Source: Pacificispira sp965223125
GTDB taxonomy: Bacteria > Pseudomonadota > Alphaproteobacteria > UBA8366 > Aestuariispiraceae
NCBI GenBank assembly: GCA_965223125.1
Contig: OZ244984.1
Span: 3,596,001-3,660,000, forward strand
DNA length: 64,000 nucleotides
Direction: 5' to 3'
Part shown: positions 43,083 through 52,631 of the stretch, piece by piece
Layout of the letters: each line of letters begins with the position of its first letter
Numbering within the stretch: position 1 is the stretch's first letter
Position numbers and translations under genes: made by a program
The notes under the pieces: model-generated
What the model was told of the DNA's origin: nothing
The model's database searches: none
The model's input: only the letters and a program-made list of their open reading frames with translations

Positions 43083-43940
43083 TCAGGACTTACGCAGAGG
43101 CCTGATTTCCGCAACATCTATCTTTGCATCGTTCTTTTTACTGGAATCCGATGTTTGATCCGCCTCCGCTTGCATGCGCTCAGCCTCTCGCCGTAATTTG
43201 GCATAGCTCCGTAGGGATAGCGGGATGGTGCTCAGATAGGCGATGCCGACAAGGGTCAGAACGATCCATGGCGCACTGGCAAGCCCCGCGATCAACAGGC
43301 CGATGCCAACCATGAATGGCAGTATCCATCGGGGTGCCAGTTTGAATTTTTTGAAGGAATAGGTTGGAACCTCGCTGACCATCAGCAGGGCGCTCAGAAT
43401 CATCCAGAGACCGACCGCCCATACTGGGACGATTCCCGGATCGCCCAGGACAAATCCGACTGTAAGGGGCAGCAACCCGATGGCGGCCCCGGCAGGTGCC
43501 GGTACGCCCTGAAAATAATTGTAAGCATAGGGCGGCAGGGTATCGAGGCGGCTGTTGAACCGCGCCAGACGCAGGCCGCAGCAGACCGCGAAAAACAGGG
43601 CGATGCCCCAGCCAGGTCCGCCCAGCGTGGACAGGCTCCAGAGCCAGACGATAAGGGCAGGGGAGACGCCGAAGGCAACGAAATCGCTGAGCGAGTCCAA
43701 TTGCGCGCCAAAATCGCTGGTCGCCCGCAACAGGCGTGCCATGCGTCCATCTAGCGCGTCCAGAAGGGCTGCGACCAGAATCGCCGCCACGGCAAATTCC
43801 CACCGGGCCTCCAGCGCATAGCGGATTCCGGTCAGTCCTGCGCAGGTCGAGGCAACGGTGATCATGTTTGGAATCAGCCGCGCCACCGTCATGCCCTTGA
43901 GGCGCGGTATTTTACGTCCAGGCGATTTCCGGCTCAGCAT
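43083..43940 (-). CDS. pssA: CDP-diacylglycerol-serine O-phosphatidyltransferase
   Basis: Makes phosphatidylserine from CDP-diacylglycerol and serine in the inner membrane. The 285 residues have about eight helices and the CDP-alcohol phosphotransferase motif: DALDGRMARLL followed by GAQLDSLSDFV (residues 61-86), with all Asp residues of DGxxARxxxxxxxxGxxxDxxxD present. The C-terminus is soluble and charged. ATG 43940 follows the psd stop by 28 bp; the open frame extends further upstream into psd. Together the two genes provide phosphatidylethanolamine. Confidence 0.95.
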   Translation of the reverse strand: MLSRKSPGRKIPRLKGMTVARLIPNMITVASTCAGLTGIRYALEARWEFAVAAILVAALLDALDGRMARLLRATSDFGAQLDSLSDFVAFGVSPALIVWLWSLSTLGGPGWGIALFFAVCCGLRLARFNSRLDTLPPYAYNYFQGVPAPAGAAIGLLPLTVGFVLGDPGIVPVWAVGLWMILSALLMVSEVPTYSFKKFKLAPRWILPFMVGIGLLIAGLASAPWIVLTLVGIAYLSTIPLSLRSYAKLRREAERMQAEADQTSDSSKKNDAKIDVAEIRPLRKS

Positions 43941-43968
43941 GATGGTGGATTTCCGCGTGACGGGATGT

Positions 43969-44670
43969 TCATCGCACGGCTCCTTCGCGCGGTTTCTTGA
44001 TTTTGCCACCGCCCATATCAGCCAAAACCGTTTCACCGGCAACCGCGCGTTGCCCGATACAGACCAGCGGCAGGATATCCGGTGGCAGGTAGATATCGAC
44101 GCGGCTGCCGAAGCGGATCATGCCGACCCGCTGGCCGGCCTTGACGGTATCACCGGTTTCCACATCTGACAGGATACGCCGTGCGACCAGCCCAGCGATC
44201 TGGATCATTGCCAGTTCTTTCCCGTCACCGGTTTCGATGCGGTAGGACTGACGCTCATTATCCGTACTGGCCTTGTCCAGCGAGGCATTCAGGAATTTGC
44301 CGGGCCGATAGTCCATTTTCGTGATCGTGCCATCGACTGGGGCGCGGTTCACATGGACGTCGAAGACATTCATGAAGACAGCGATGCGCCAGACTGGCTT
44401 TGCCGCCATGTCCAATTCCGGTGGCGGTTCCGCCAGGATGATGCTTTGGACGATGCCGTCAGCCGGGCTGATGACCAATCCGTCCTGTTGCGGCGTTACG
44501 CGATCCGGATCACGGAAGAAATAGACACACCACGCAGTCAGGATCAGGCCGATTCCCCAGAGTGGTGCCCAGATCATGCCAATACCAATGCCGAAAATCG
44601 CAAACAGCACGATGAAAGGATACCCTTCCCGGTGAATCGGGACCATGACGATTTGCAGGGTGTCTTTCAT
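43969..44670 (-). CDS. psd: Phosphatidylserine decarboxylase proenzyme
   Basis: Decarboxylates phosphatidylserine to phosphatidylethanolamine. The 233 residues are the short, archaeal-type (PSD-A) form. A membrane segment (about 18-48) is followed by YFFRDPDRVTPQQDGLVISPADG, FMNVFDVHVNRAP (active-site Asp and His region), and the self-cleavage motif RFGSRVDIYLP, where Ser becomes the pyruvoyl group. It lies upstream of pssA in the same transcript, the usual order in rhizobia-like and related bacteria. Confidence 0.96.
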   Translation of the reverse strand: MKDTLQIVMVPIHREGYPFIVLFAIFGIGIGMIWAPLWGIGLILTAWCVYFFRDPDRVTPQQDGLVISPADGIVQSIILAEPPPELDMAAKPVWRIAVFMNVFDVHVNRAPVDGTITKMDYRPGKFLNASLDKASTDNERQSYRIETGDGKELAMIQIAGLVARRILSDVETGDTVKAGQRVGMIRFGSRVDIYLPPDILPLVCIGQRAVAGETVLADMGGGKIKKPREGAVR

Positions 44671-44812
44671 GTCATGTCATCCTTTGTATCAAGATCGGCA
44701 TTCATGGTGCGCAAAACGGATATGGCCTTGGTAAAGGTGGTGTTACATCACCCGAATTCAAATGATTTGGCGCATCCGACCATCCCCGTACTCATAATCA
44801 CCATCAGGTGGT

Positions 44813-45919
44813 CTATTGTTTCGGGACTTCGAAGACCTGGCCGGGATAGATCAGGTCCGGATCCCCGATCTGGTCGATATTCGCATCGTAGATCACCGTA
44901 TAATTGAAGCCGCTGCCAAGCGTCCGGCGGGCGATCCGCCAGAGGCTGTTCCCCGGCTGCACGACGATGAAATCCTCCCCTTGCAGGTCGGTCAAGGGTT
45001 GAGCGCGACTGAACGGAATTTCCAGACGTGCAACCACTGTATTAGTCCGGACCGCATCCAATCGCATCTGATAAATACCCGGTGCGACTTCCTTGCTCGG
45101 GTCTATGCGCCATTTACCTTCATCGGTGACACGGCCGCTGCCGATCAGGGCATTGTCCAGATAGGCCAGAACCGTGGAGTTTTCCGGCCCGCGTCCAGCA
45201 ATCGAGATATTGCCGTTCTCGTCGTAGTCAATCGTCTCGACGCTCAGGGTTCCATCCGCGCTCTGAACACCACTCGGCTCTGCCGTCGAGGTGGAACTGC
45301 GGGGTTTCTGAAGTACTTCCGCACCCGGTTTGCTGCTGTCGGGGATGAGTACGACAATCGGGCTTTGCTGGATGTCCCCATCCGTTTCGCGCCCGGCGAT
45401 ATCCTCACCCGGCTTCGGCACGACAAGAACGACCGCACCGCTGCCATTGACGATGCGCCCGTCTTTTAGTTCTGATTTCAGTTTCAACTCATGCGATCCG
45501 GGGGCCAAAGGCGTGCCGGGCAGATAGACCCATTCTCCACGGGAATCGGAACTGACGATTCCGAGATCCGTCTCGTTGTCCAGGATCGTGACAGTTGCAC
45601 CCGGTTCGGCTCGTCCGGCGATCACTGTGTCCCCATTGGGATCAATCCGTACAACATCGAAAGTCGGTTTTGTCGGATCCGCGATCGCATCGCCTGAAGC
45701 AGGAGTGGTCGAGGACGGAGTTGAATCGGATGACGAAGTCGTGGACGAATCCGTCGTGGTTTCCCCGGAAGTTGATGAGGGGGCAGTGGGCGCAGCTTCA
45801 CTGGTTGCCGCCGGAGGGGGCGGTTCAGGTGGAGAATCAACACCGCTCATCCATGCGAGCAGGAGCGCAAGCAGCAACAAGACGGTGCCAATGACGCCAA
45901 TTAATATTGTTCGGTTCAC
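44813..45919 (-). CDS. LysM peptidoglycan-binding protein with Ig-like repeats
   Basis: Envelope protein of 368 residues with an N-terminal membrane anchor (TILIGVIGTVLLLLALLLAWM), a Ser/Thr/Pro-rich linker (about 30-75), two bacterial Ig-like modules (about 85-165 with GRAEPGATVTIL, and about 225-310 with GRGPENSTVLAYLDN), and a C-terminal LysM domain (VVQPGNSLWRIARRTLGSG, ending PDLIYPGQVFEVPK). It probably sits in the periplasm bound to peptidoglycan. GTG 45919 is chosen over a TTG at 45994 because it puts the helix at the N-terminus, behind GTGGGGGC. It diverges from the LOG-family gene. Confidence 0.88.
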   Translation of the reverse strand: MNRTILIGVIGTVLLLLALLLAWMSGVDSPPEPPPPAATSEAAPTAPSSTSGETTTDSSTTSSSDSTPSSTTPASGDAIADPTKPTFDVVRIDPNGDTVIAGRAEPGATVTILDNETDLGIVSSDSRGEWVYLPGTPLAPGSHELKLKSELKDGRIVNGSGAVVLVVPKPGEDIAGRETDGDIQQSPIVVLIPDSSKPGAEVLQKPRSSTSTAEPSGVQSADGTLSVETIDYDENGNISIAGRGPENSTVLAYLDNALIGSGRVTDEGKWRIDPSKEVAPGIYQMRLDAVRTNTVVARLEIPFSRAQPLTDLQGEDFIVVQPGNSLWRIARRTLGSGFNYTVIYDANIDQIGDPDLIYPGQVFEVPKQ

Positions 45920-46139
45920 TCTGCCCCCACTTTCATCCCCGCATGATGATCCCGGACATGACGTTCGTCGCCCGATCCTGCCCTGATCCTGCAAAGTCCG
46001 GTCTTGCGCAAATCCGGCCTTTCGCGGGGCAGTCTAATGCCCCAGGCCGTTTGGCGCAATTCCAACCCATCATGTCTGTCAAATAGCCATTTCGGCTTTT
46101 ACCCCATCTGCCGGGGACGGTATGGTGAAAGCCGTTTCA

Positions 46140-46754
46140 ATGCTAGGGGATTGTTTAACAGTGCATTCATCCATCGGGTCAGTCTGTGTCTATTGCGGTT
46201 CCAGCTTTGGCAATCGCTCCGCCTATACCGAATCCGCCCGTCGTCTGGGGGAAATGCTGGCCCAGGCGGATATTCGTCTTGTCTATGGCGGGGGAGCGGT
46301 TGGTCTGATGGGGGTGGTATCCCAGGCCGTGCTGGATGGTGGCGGTCAGGTGACCGGGATTATTCCGCATTTCCTGGATCGGGCGGAGGTCGGGAAAATG
46401 AATGTCACGGAACTGATCCGCACCGAAACCATGCATGATCGCAAGGCCCGGATGGCGGAAATGTCTGATGGGTTCGTTGTCCTGCCGGGCGGTCTTGGCA
46501 CATTGGATGAGACATTCGAGATATTGACCTGGAAGCAGCTCAATTTGCACGACAAGCCGATTGTTCTATTGAATTCTGATGGTTACTGGGACCACTTCGT
46601 GCATCTGGTTGAGCATCAGGTCCGGGAAGGGTTCGTCAAGGAACGCTATCTGCATCTCTTTCGAATTGTTGAGCGCGTGGAAGAGGTGCTTCCCGCCCTG
46701 ATGGAAGGGGCCGCTGCCGCCCGGTCCGGAACCGACCGCCTTGATCGCGCATAG
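46140..46754 (+). CDS. LOG-family (TIGR00730) phosphoribohydrolase
   Basis: Rossmann-like protein of 204 residues resembling lonely-guy cytokinin-activating enzymes, which release adenine-type bases from nucleoside 5'-monophosphates. Marks are SVCVYCGSSFG, RLVYGGGAVGLMGVVSQAVL, and the catalytic PGGLGTLDETFEILTWKQL. The start is uncertain: ATG 46140 is used here; GTG 46161, with AGGGG upstream, would give the minimal family N-terminus, and ATG 46122 is also open. The bacterial role is often nucleotide salvage rather than cytokinin synthesis. Confidence 0.88.
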   Translation: MLGDCLTVHSSIGSVCVYCGSSFGNRSAYTESARRLGEMLAQADIRLVYGGGAVGLMGVVSQAVLDGGGQVTGIIPHFLDRAEVGKMNVTELIRTETMHDRKARMAEMSDGFVVLPGGLGTLDETFEILTWKQLNLHDKPIVLLNSDGYWDHFVHLVEHQVREGFVKERYLHLFRIVERVEEVLPALMEGAAAARSGTDRLDRA

Positions 46755-46904
46755 AGTAGCGGTCCGGATCCAACGATTCCAAGCTTTCATGCCCCAAATT
46801 TAGAACACGCGACTCGTCACGATCCTGAAATAGGGTTAAGACTGGCCTTGGGATGAAGTGATGGGATGGGGTGATCCGAACGACGGGAATGGGGGACCGA
46901 CGCG

Positions 46905-47438
46905 GTGAAGCTGACGGGGACCTACAGAAAGCTGGTCAAGAATACCACGATTAACGATACGACATTGCTTTCGACCGATTACCTCAATCACTACAATGAA
47001 TTGGTGATGATGGTCGAGATGGTGGCAGATATGCCGGAGATGCTGGATGAAGTCCTGGCCTGGCAGCCAAAAACCTATCAGGAGCATTTTCGCGACAGCG
47101 CCTTTCAGCATCGGAATCTGGCGATCTGGGCCTATGAAAATGCGCCGGACGACTATCGCGAACCGATGGACGACTGTATCGCGCGAATCGATGCCGAGAT
47201 TGAGGAAGGGATTCCGGTGCTTCGGAACATGGCGGAATCGGGGGATATGGAACAGCTGTCCCATGCAGTGAGCGATCTGACTGCCACCCTGCGTGGGCGG
47301 ATCGACATGATGAGCGCCCTGATCAACGGTGCGATGGATGCCAAGGGCTATGCCGCCCGCCTTGCTCACGAGGAGAGCACTGGGCGCGACACGACCAGTA
47401 TGATGGGACAATCCGATATCGACGCGCTGTTCGATTAG
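46905..47438 (+). CDS. Helical protein with C-terminal FliM-like CheY-binding motif
   Basis: 177 residues, mostly helical, no signal peptide. Not recognised as a whole. The last ten residues read GQSDIDALFD, very close to the LSQDEIDALL peptide at the N-terminus of FliM that binds phosphorylated CheY. The rest has amphipathic helices such as NELVMMVEMVADMPEMLDEV and HAVSDLTATLRGRIDMMSAL. It may therefore bind CheY-like receivers; this is inference. GTG 46905 is preceded by GGGGGA at a spacing of 8. It stands alone before icd. Confidence 0.65.
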   Translation: MKLTGTYRKLVKNTTINDTTLLSTDYLNHYNELVMMVEMVADMPEMLDEVLAWQPKTYQEHFRDSAFQHRNLAIWAYENAPDDYREPMDDCIARIDAEIEEGIPVLRNMAESGDMEQLSHAVSDLTATLRGRIDMMSALINGAMDAKGYAARLAHEESTGRDTTSMMGQSDIDALFD

Positions 47439-47598
47439 GCGCAAATCCGGGAACCGCGCGTGGTGATTGCGGCTTGGCGGGGCGTCTTGTATGGTCCGCG
47501 CCGAACGCAGCGACGGGGATACCGCCGGGCCGAATTATGCGGTCTGCGGCGGCGCTCCGCCTGTTCCGGTATATGACACTCACGGGAGAGCCCCACCC

Positions 47599-48822
47599 AT
47601 GTCCAAAATTAAGGTCGCAAAACCCGTCGTCGAGCTCGACGGCGACGAAATGACCCGCATTATCTGGCATTTCATCAAGTCCAAACTGATCCTGCCCTAT
47701 CTCGATATCGACCTGAAATACTACGATCTGAGTGTTCAGAAGCGCGATGAGACCGATGACCAGATCACCATCGACTCGGCCAATGCGATCAAGCAGCACG
47801 GCGTCGGTGTCAAATGCGCGACGATCACGCCGGATGAAGACCGGGTGAAGGAATTCGGCCTGAAGAAGATGTGGCGCTCCCCCAACGGGACGATCCGGAA
47901 TATTCTCGACGGCACCGTCTTTCGCGAACCCATCGTCTGCCAGAACGTCCCGCGTCTTGTGACAAGCTGGTCAAAGCCGATCATCGTTGCCCGTCACGCC
48001 TTTGGTGATCAGTATCGTGCGACCGACTTCCTGGTGCCCGGCGCAGGCCTGCTGTCGATCACCTTCACGCCGGAAGACCCGGACGGCGAGACCATTCGCC
48101 ATCAGGTCTTCAAGTTCGAAGGCTCCGGCATTGCGATGGGCATGTACAATCTCGATGATTCGATCCGTGGTTTCGCCCGGGCTTGCATGAATTACGGCCT
48201 GATGCGGAAATACCCGGTCTATCTGTCGACCAAGAACACCATCCTGAAAGCCTATGATGGGCGCTTCAAGGATCTCTTTCAGGAAGTCTACGAGGCGGAG
48301 TTCGAGGACACCTTCAAGAAAGCCGGGATCTGGTACGAACACCGTCTGATCGACGACATGGTCGCCTTTGCGATGAAGTCGGCGGGCGATTTCGTCTGGG
48401 CGGCGAAGAACTACGACGGCGACGTGCAGTCCGATTCTGTGGCCCAGGGCTTCGGCTCGCTCGGCCTGATGACCTCGGTGCTGATGACGCCGGATGGCAA
48501 TACGGTGGAAGCCGAGGCGGCCCATGGCACCGTGACCCGACACTTCCGCCAGCATCAGCAGGGCAAGGAAACCTCGACCAACCCGATCGCGTCGATCTTT
48601 GCCTGGACCCGTGGCCTGAAGTATCGCGGCAAGTTCGACGGCACACCTGACGTCATCAAATTCGCCGATGCAGTGGAGAAGGTCTGCATCGACACCGTCG
48701 AAAGCGGTCACATGACCAAGGATCTGGCGCTGCTGATCGGCGAGAACCAGAAATGGCTCACCACCACCCAGTTCCTCGACCAGATCGACGCCAATCTGAA
48801 GACGGAAATGAACAGCTGGTAA
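47599..48822 (+). CDS. icd: NADP-dependent isocitrate dehydrogenase
   Basis: Oxidatively decarboxylates isocitrate to 2-oxoglutarate in the TCA cycle. The 407 residues belong to the eukaryote-like homodimeric class common in alphaproteobacteria: VVELDGDEMTRIIW start, WRSPNGTIRNILDGTVFREP (isocitrate-binding Ser and Arg), and EAEAAHGTVTRHFRQHQQGK (NADP-binding His and Arg). GGGAGAG precedes ATG 47599; the open frame upstream from 47467 is leader. A long bidirectional hairpin separates it from convergent ggt. Confidence 0.97.
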   Translation: MSKIKVAKPVVELDGDEMTRIIWHFIKSKLILPYLDIDLKYYDLSVQKRDETDDQITIDSANAIKQHGVGVKCATITPDEDRVKEFGLKKMWRSPNGTIRNILDGTVFREPIVCQNVPRLVTSWSKPIIVARHAFGDQYRATDFLVPGAGLLSITFTPEDPDGETIRHQVFKFEGSGIAMGMYNLDDSIRGFARACMNYGLMRKYPVYLSTKNTILKAYDGRFKDLFQEVYEAEFEDTFKKAGIWYEHRLIDDMVAFAMKSAGDFVWAAKNYDGDVQSDSVAQGFGSLGLMTSVLMTPDGNTVEAEAAHGTVTRHFRQHQQGKETSTNPIASIFAWTRGLKYRGKFDGTPDVIKFADAVEKVCIDTVESGHMTKDLALLIGENQKWLTTTQFLDQIDANLKTEMNSW

Positions 48823-48835
48823 TTATATCCCCGTT

Positions 48836-48872
48836 CCCGCATCGCTCTTTCCTTGAAAGGGGGCGATGCGGG
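48836..48872. terminator. Bidirectional hairpin between icd and ggt
   Basis: CCCGCATCGC (48836-48845) pairs with GCGATGCGGG (48863-48872), and inside CTTTC pairs with GAAAG. It lies exactly between the two convergent stops. Confidence 0.7.
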
Positions 48873-48874
48873 GA

Positions 48875-50788
48875 TTACTGTGACGGATCGGACTTCGGCA
48901 GCAGTGTCTGGAAGACTGCCTCCAGATCCGGTTCCAGAGTCTTTTCGCCGACGGCACGGCCTTCCCGACGGGGGTCGGCACCGCCATAGAGCCATCGTCC
49001 GAGCAGTTCCACGCCATGCAGGCCGCTTGCCATATCTGAGCGTGTCACCTTATAGCCACGCGCGGCCAGGGTGGCGGCGACGGGATCGAGGCTTGGATCG
49101 GCCTCTATTTCCAGATCCCCGTTCCGGTTCAGGAAATGTGTCATTTCAATCGATTCCTGAAGCGACATGTCCCAATCCAGAACCCCGGTCAGGGTCTTTG
49201 CGACGAAGCCGATGATGCGGCTGCCCCCGGGTGAACCGAGCGCGAGGAGCGGCTTTCCATCCGCATCGAAGACCAGGATCGGAGCCATGGAACTGCGCGG
49301 GCGTTTGCCCGGTTCGTAGCGGTTGGCGACTGGTTCGCCATCCCGTTCGTCTGTCCATGAAAAATCCGTCAGCTGATTGTTAAGCAGGAAACCGCCAACC
49401 ATCACCCGCGAGCCGAAGCCGGTTTCAATGGAACTGGTCATCGTCGCGACAGTGCCGGTCCGGTCCACCGCGACGAGATGACTGGTGGCGGGCAGTTCGG
49501 GACTGTCATCCAGCAGGTCCGGTCGGAAGACGCGTTCCCGCAGCGGGTTTCCAGGTGGCTGGGGCTGCTTTTCCGCCATGCCGAAATCCATCAGCGTGGC
49601 CCTGTCGCGCAGATAGGCCTCTGCCAGCAAGTCGGTTACGGGAACTGGGACGAAATCGGCATCGGCGATGTAGCGGTCCCGATCCGCGAAGGCGAGACGC
49701 ATGGCTTCCGCAAAGATCTGTATCCCGTCGGCGGACAGCGGTTCGGTATGGCGTATGTCGCGCTCGCTGTGTTCCATAAGGCCCAGGATCTGCAGGACAG
49801 TCGATCCGCCGGAGGAGGGAGGACCCATGCCGCAGACGTTAAAATCCCGGTACTCCAGGCACAGGTTCTCGCGTCGCTTGGCCTGATATCCGGCCATGTC
49901 CGACAGCGTCAGGGTACCGGGATTCCGACTGGCGGTTTGGACGGCCGTCACGATGGCTTCGGCCAGTGGCCCTTCATACAGGGCATCCGCCCCGTCCTGG
50001 GCGAGGGTTCTGAGGCTGGCGGCAAGGTCCGGATTGCGCAACCGTGTACCGACCGGCCAGGGTTCGCCCGTTTCAGAATCGTAGAAATATCGACCGGCAG
50101 CTTCCATATCGATCAGGAACGGGGCTTCCTGGAGCAGCGTATGCAGGCGCGGGCTGACCGGAAACCCGTCTTCCGCCAAAGTGATCGCGGGCCGGAAAAG
50201 GCTGGCCCAGTCCTGTGTTCCATGATTGCGATGGGCTAGATCCAGCATGCGCATCAGGCCCGGCACGCCGACTGACGCACCCCCGGTCACAACCTCCATG
50301 AAGGGTCGGTAGGCCCCAGTCTGGTCGCGCAGATAGTCGGTATTGCCTGCTGCCGGTGCGGTCTCCCGACCGTCATAGCTGAAAAGTTCTGATCGGGTGT
50401 CATCCCAGACCAGCATGAAGGCACCACCCCCAATGCCGGAACTCTGGGGCTCGACAAGGGTCAGCACCATCTGGGCGGCGATGATTGCATCGACCGCGCT
50501 GCCGCCCCGGTCCAGGATCGCAGCACCAACCTGGCTGGCGACCGGATGCGCGGCTACTATCATGTAATCCTGTGCGGCGACGGCTTCGACATGGCCGCGT
50601 GCACCAGGCAGTTCGGGCGGAATCCTCTCAACACCCGGAGGCGCGGTCAGTTGCGCGCTCAGATCCTGACCGGGACTGCCCAGGATGAATTGCAGGATGA
50701 AACCGCCTGTCAGGGCTCCGCCTCCAATCAGGGCGAGGCCCAGTGCCGCATTGATCAGGGATTGCCTGCCGGGGAGGTCAATTGCCAT
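48875..50788 (-). CDS. ggt: Gamma-glutamyltransferase
   Basis: Periplasmic Ntn-hydrolase that cleaves glutathione and other gamma-glutamyl compounds; 637 residues, somewhat longer than E. coli Ggt. An N-terminal hydrophobic segment (LINAALGLALIGGGALTGG) is the signal or anchor. The large-subunit part shows GGSAVDAIIAAQMVLTLVEP, SSGIGGGAFML and the gamma-glutamyl-binding DGRETAP. The autocleavage and nucleophile Thr is in LPATSHLVAVD (about residue 435), and GSPGGSRIIG follows in the small subunit. Its start overlaps the stop of the small upstream gene by 11 bases. Confidence 0.94.
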   Translation of the reverse strand: MAIDLPGRQSLINAALGLALIGGGALTGGFILQFILGSPGQDLSAQLTAPPGVERIPPELPGARGHVEAVAAQDYMIVAAHPVASQVGAAILDRGGSAVDAIIAAQMVLTLVEPQSSGIGGGAFMLVWDDTRSELFSYDGRETAPAAGNTDYLRDQTGAYRPFMEVVTGGASVGVPGLMRMLDLAHRNHGTQDWASLFRPAITLAEDGFPVSPRLHTLLQEAPFLIDMEAAGRYFYDSETGEPWPVGTRLRNPDLAASLRTLAQDGADALYEGPLAEAIVTAVQTASRNPGTLTLSDMAGYQAKRRENLCLEYRDFNVCGMGPPSSGGSTVLQILGLMEHSERDIRHTEPLSADGIQIFAEAMRLAFADRDRYIADADFVPVPVTDLLAEAYLRDRATLMDFGMAEKQPQPPGNPLRERVFRPDLLDDSPELPATSHLVAVDRTGTVATMTSSIETGFGSRVMVGGFLLNNQLTDFSWTDERDGEPVANRYEPGKRPRSSMAPILVFDADGKPLLALGSPGGSRIIGFVAKTLTGVLDWDMSLQESIEMTHFLNRNGDLEIEADPSLDPVAATLAARGYKVTRSDMASGLHGVELLGRWLYGGADPRREGRAVGEKTLEPDLEAVFQTLLPKSDPSQ

Positions 50789-51080
50789 GGGAATTCTGGC
50801 GGGCGATGCTGCGACCCTGGTCGGTCAATTTGCAAACCAGCCAGTCCGGTTTGAGGGGATTGTTGAACCAGGGTTCGGCCCAGCCCTGTTCAATGCAACT
50901 GCGCACCGTGCGGTCGCTGATGCGCTGTCCGGCTTCATCGAAGAGGGGAAGTTTGCCCCCTGGCTGTTCCAGCCCTCGGCACAGATAGGCCAGTTGCACC
51001 TTTGACGGCTTGGAGCCACCCCGCAGGGGGGCTGGCTTCACGTCCTTCAACTGAATGACCCGTGCCTCTGTTTTCGACAT
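50778..51080 (-). CDS. Small hypothetical protein, possibly winged-helix
   Basis: 100 residues, not recognised. The middle (VQLAYLCRGLEQPGGKLPLF) and the segment SDRTVRSCIEQGWAEPW, followed by WLVCKLTDQGRSIA, look like the helices and wing of a small winged-helix domain, as seen in DNA-binding or antitoxin-like proteins. It has no membrane segment. Its 3' end overlaps ggt by 11 bases, so the two are coupled. It might be a regulator of ggt, but nothing in the sequence proves that. Confidence 0.55.
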   Translation of the reverse strand: MSKTEARVIQLKDVKPAPLRGGSKPSKVQLAYLCRGLEQPGGKLPLFDEAGQRISDRTVRSCIEQGWAEPWFNNPLKPDWLVCKLTDQGRSIARQNSHGN

Positions 51081-51173
51081 GACGCAATATGCCTTTTCAA
51101 GTCTTCCCCATGCTAAGGGAAATCAGATAGCCCCGGCAAGGACTATGGCAAATCGATTTACCGCAAGATCAGG

Positions 51174-52121
51174 CTATTGCAGGACCGCACCAAAGCGTTT
51201 CCGGATTCCGTCTTCGACCATGTCCACGGTCAAGCCATCCATCATGGTTCCCGTGGTCTTGGTATCATACCCGTCCCACTGCGTAAGTTCGGCAACGGAT
51301 TCCGGTGTTCGGATGGTAAGGCCGTTCGGACCCCAGGGCGCGTAATGCTCATCCTTGGTCGGGCCGAACAGGCCGACAGTAGGAATGCCCGATGCGGCGG
51401 CAAGATGCATCATGGCGGAATCGTTGCCGACCATCAGGCGGCAGCCGCGCAACAGTTCATAGGTAGTCAGGACATCCAGTCCGAATCCGTCGATCAGACG
51501 ATCTGCTGGCAGTGTGGCGAAGAGTGGTGCGGCGGCGTCTCGTTCATCCGGCCCACCGATCAAGGCGATCCGGGCTCCTGGAATCAGGCCATTATCGCTA
51601 GTCAGGTTTTGGGCAAGGGTGCTGAACCGGTCGGCGGACCAGATCTTGCCGGGCCAGGATGCACCAGGGGCTAGTGCGATCACAGTCTCTGCGTCTCCCA
51701 CAATCCCGGCAGCATTGGTGCGGTGGCTGTCCTGGGTCCAGATCACCGGGGATTGCGGCGGAAGGCCCATAGTTCGGGATATCAGTTCGACGCGGTGGAT
51801 CGGCAGATCGCTTTTCGGCAGACCGTATCGGTGCCGTGCCGGGATCGTCCAGGGCAGGGCGGTGCGGCGAAGATCAACGACCACCCGCCAGCGCCGGGTC
51901 ACCGTGCTACGCCAGAGGTCGATCCAGTGCCGGTGGTGCGGCTGCTTGCGAATGATATGCAGGCGTTCCAGGCGTGGCACCGCCGGAAAGACCTTGGCCG
52001 CCGGGGCACCACAGGCAATGGTCACGCCATCATCCGGATAACTGTCCAGCAGATGCGACAGCAGTCCGGTTGAAAGTACGGCGTCGCCGATATGCGTCGA
52101 GGTGATGAAAAGGATCGACAC
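51174..52121 (-). CDS. Glycosyltransferase family 9 (heptosyltransferase-like)
   Basis: Probably transfers a heptose or related sugar from an ADP- or nucleotide-sugar to the LPS core on the cytoplasmic side. The 315 residues have the GT9 plan: LFITSTHIGDAVLSTGLLSHL at the N-terminus, AIALIGGP, ELLRGCRLMVGNDSAMMHLAAASGIPTVGLFGPT with the nucleotide-binding Asp and the conserved GPT turn. A GTG at 52121 is the start, 12 bp after the DUF6165 stop. The presence of kdsA in this window fits LPS synthesis. Confidence 0.88.
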   Translation of the reverse strand: MSILFITSTHIGDAVLSTGLLSHLLDSYPDDGVTIACGAPAAKVFPAVPRLERLHIIRKQPHHRHWIDLWRSTVTRRWRVVVDLRRTALPWTIPARHRYGLPKSDLPIHRVELISRTMGLPPQSPVIWTQDSHRTNAAGIVGDAETVIALAPGASWPGKIWSADRFSTLAQNLTSDNGLIPGARIALIGGPDERDAAAPLFATLPADRLIDGFGLDVLTTYELLRGCRLMVGNDSAMMHLAAASGIPTVGLFGPTKDEHYAPWGPNGLTIRTPESVAELTQWDGYDTKTTGTMMDGLTVDMVEDGIRKRFGAVLQ

Positions 52122-52133
52122 GGGGCAGGGAAC

Positions 52134-52535
52134 CTATGCCTGTTTTCGGGTGTAATCCTTATAGGATTTTTCCTCGACCAGACGCGATCCGAGCGCGAGA
52201 TTGATCTTCTTCTTGACCTCGGAGCGGCGGTCGTTCGTCACATAGACCGCCCGAGCCAGTTCTATGAAGGTCTGATCAAACCGACCTTCGGCCTCGCAGT
52301 CGCGGATATCGTCCTCGATCTCCCAGAGCGCCTCGTTGATGCGCTTTAACTCGGCGGTATGAACCGCGACGGCATCGCTCTGCGCCATAAGCGGCGCGGC
52401 GGCGACGGTCAGCACCTCCAGTTCAATGCGGACATTTCTCAGTTTGTCGGCATCGGTAATGCGTTCCGACTTGATCTGAAGGATCGTCAGCTTGTCGATC
52501 AGTTCTCCGGGGGAGACTTCAACGGTAACCTGCAT
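52134..52535 (-). CDS. DUF6165 family protein
   Basis: 133 residues, helical, unknown function. It begins with the family pattern VSPGELIDKLTILQIKSERI and continues LRNVRIELEVL...LKRINEALWEIEDDIRDCEAEGRFDQTFIELARAVYVTNDRRSEVKKKIN (described by segments). The family is commonly encoded beside LPS or exopolysaccharide glycosyltransferases, and here it is immediately upstream of a GT9 gene, 12 bp apart. A role in that pathway is an inference from context. Confidence 0.82.
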   Translation of the reverse strand: MQVTVEVSPGELIDKLTILQIKSERITDADKLRNVRIELEVLTVAAAPLMAQSDAVAVHTAELKRINEALWEIEDDIRDCEAEGRFDQTFIELARAVYVTNDRRSEVKKKINLALGSRLVEEKSYKDYTRKQA

Positions 52536-52631
52536 GGTCTGTCTCGCGATCTTGATGGTGGGTGTTCAAGGCGGCGGAAGATAGCGACAGTCGGGGGGCG
52601 GGTAAACCGCCGATCTACCGCCTCCGGCGGA

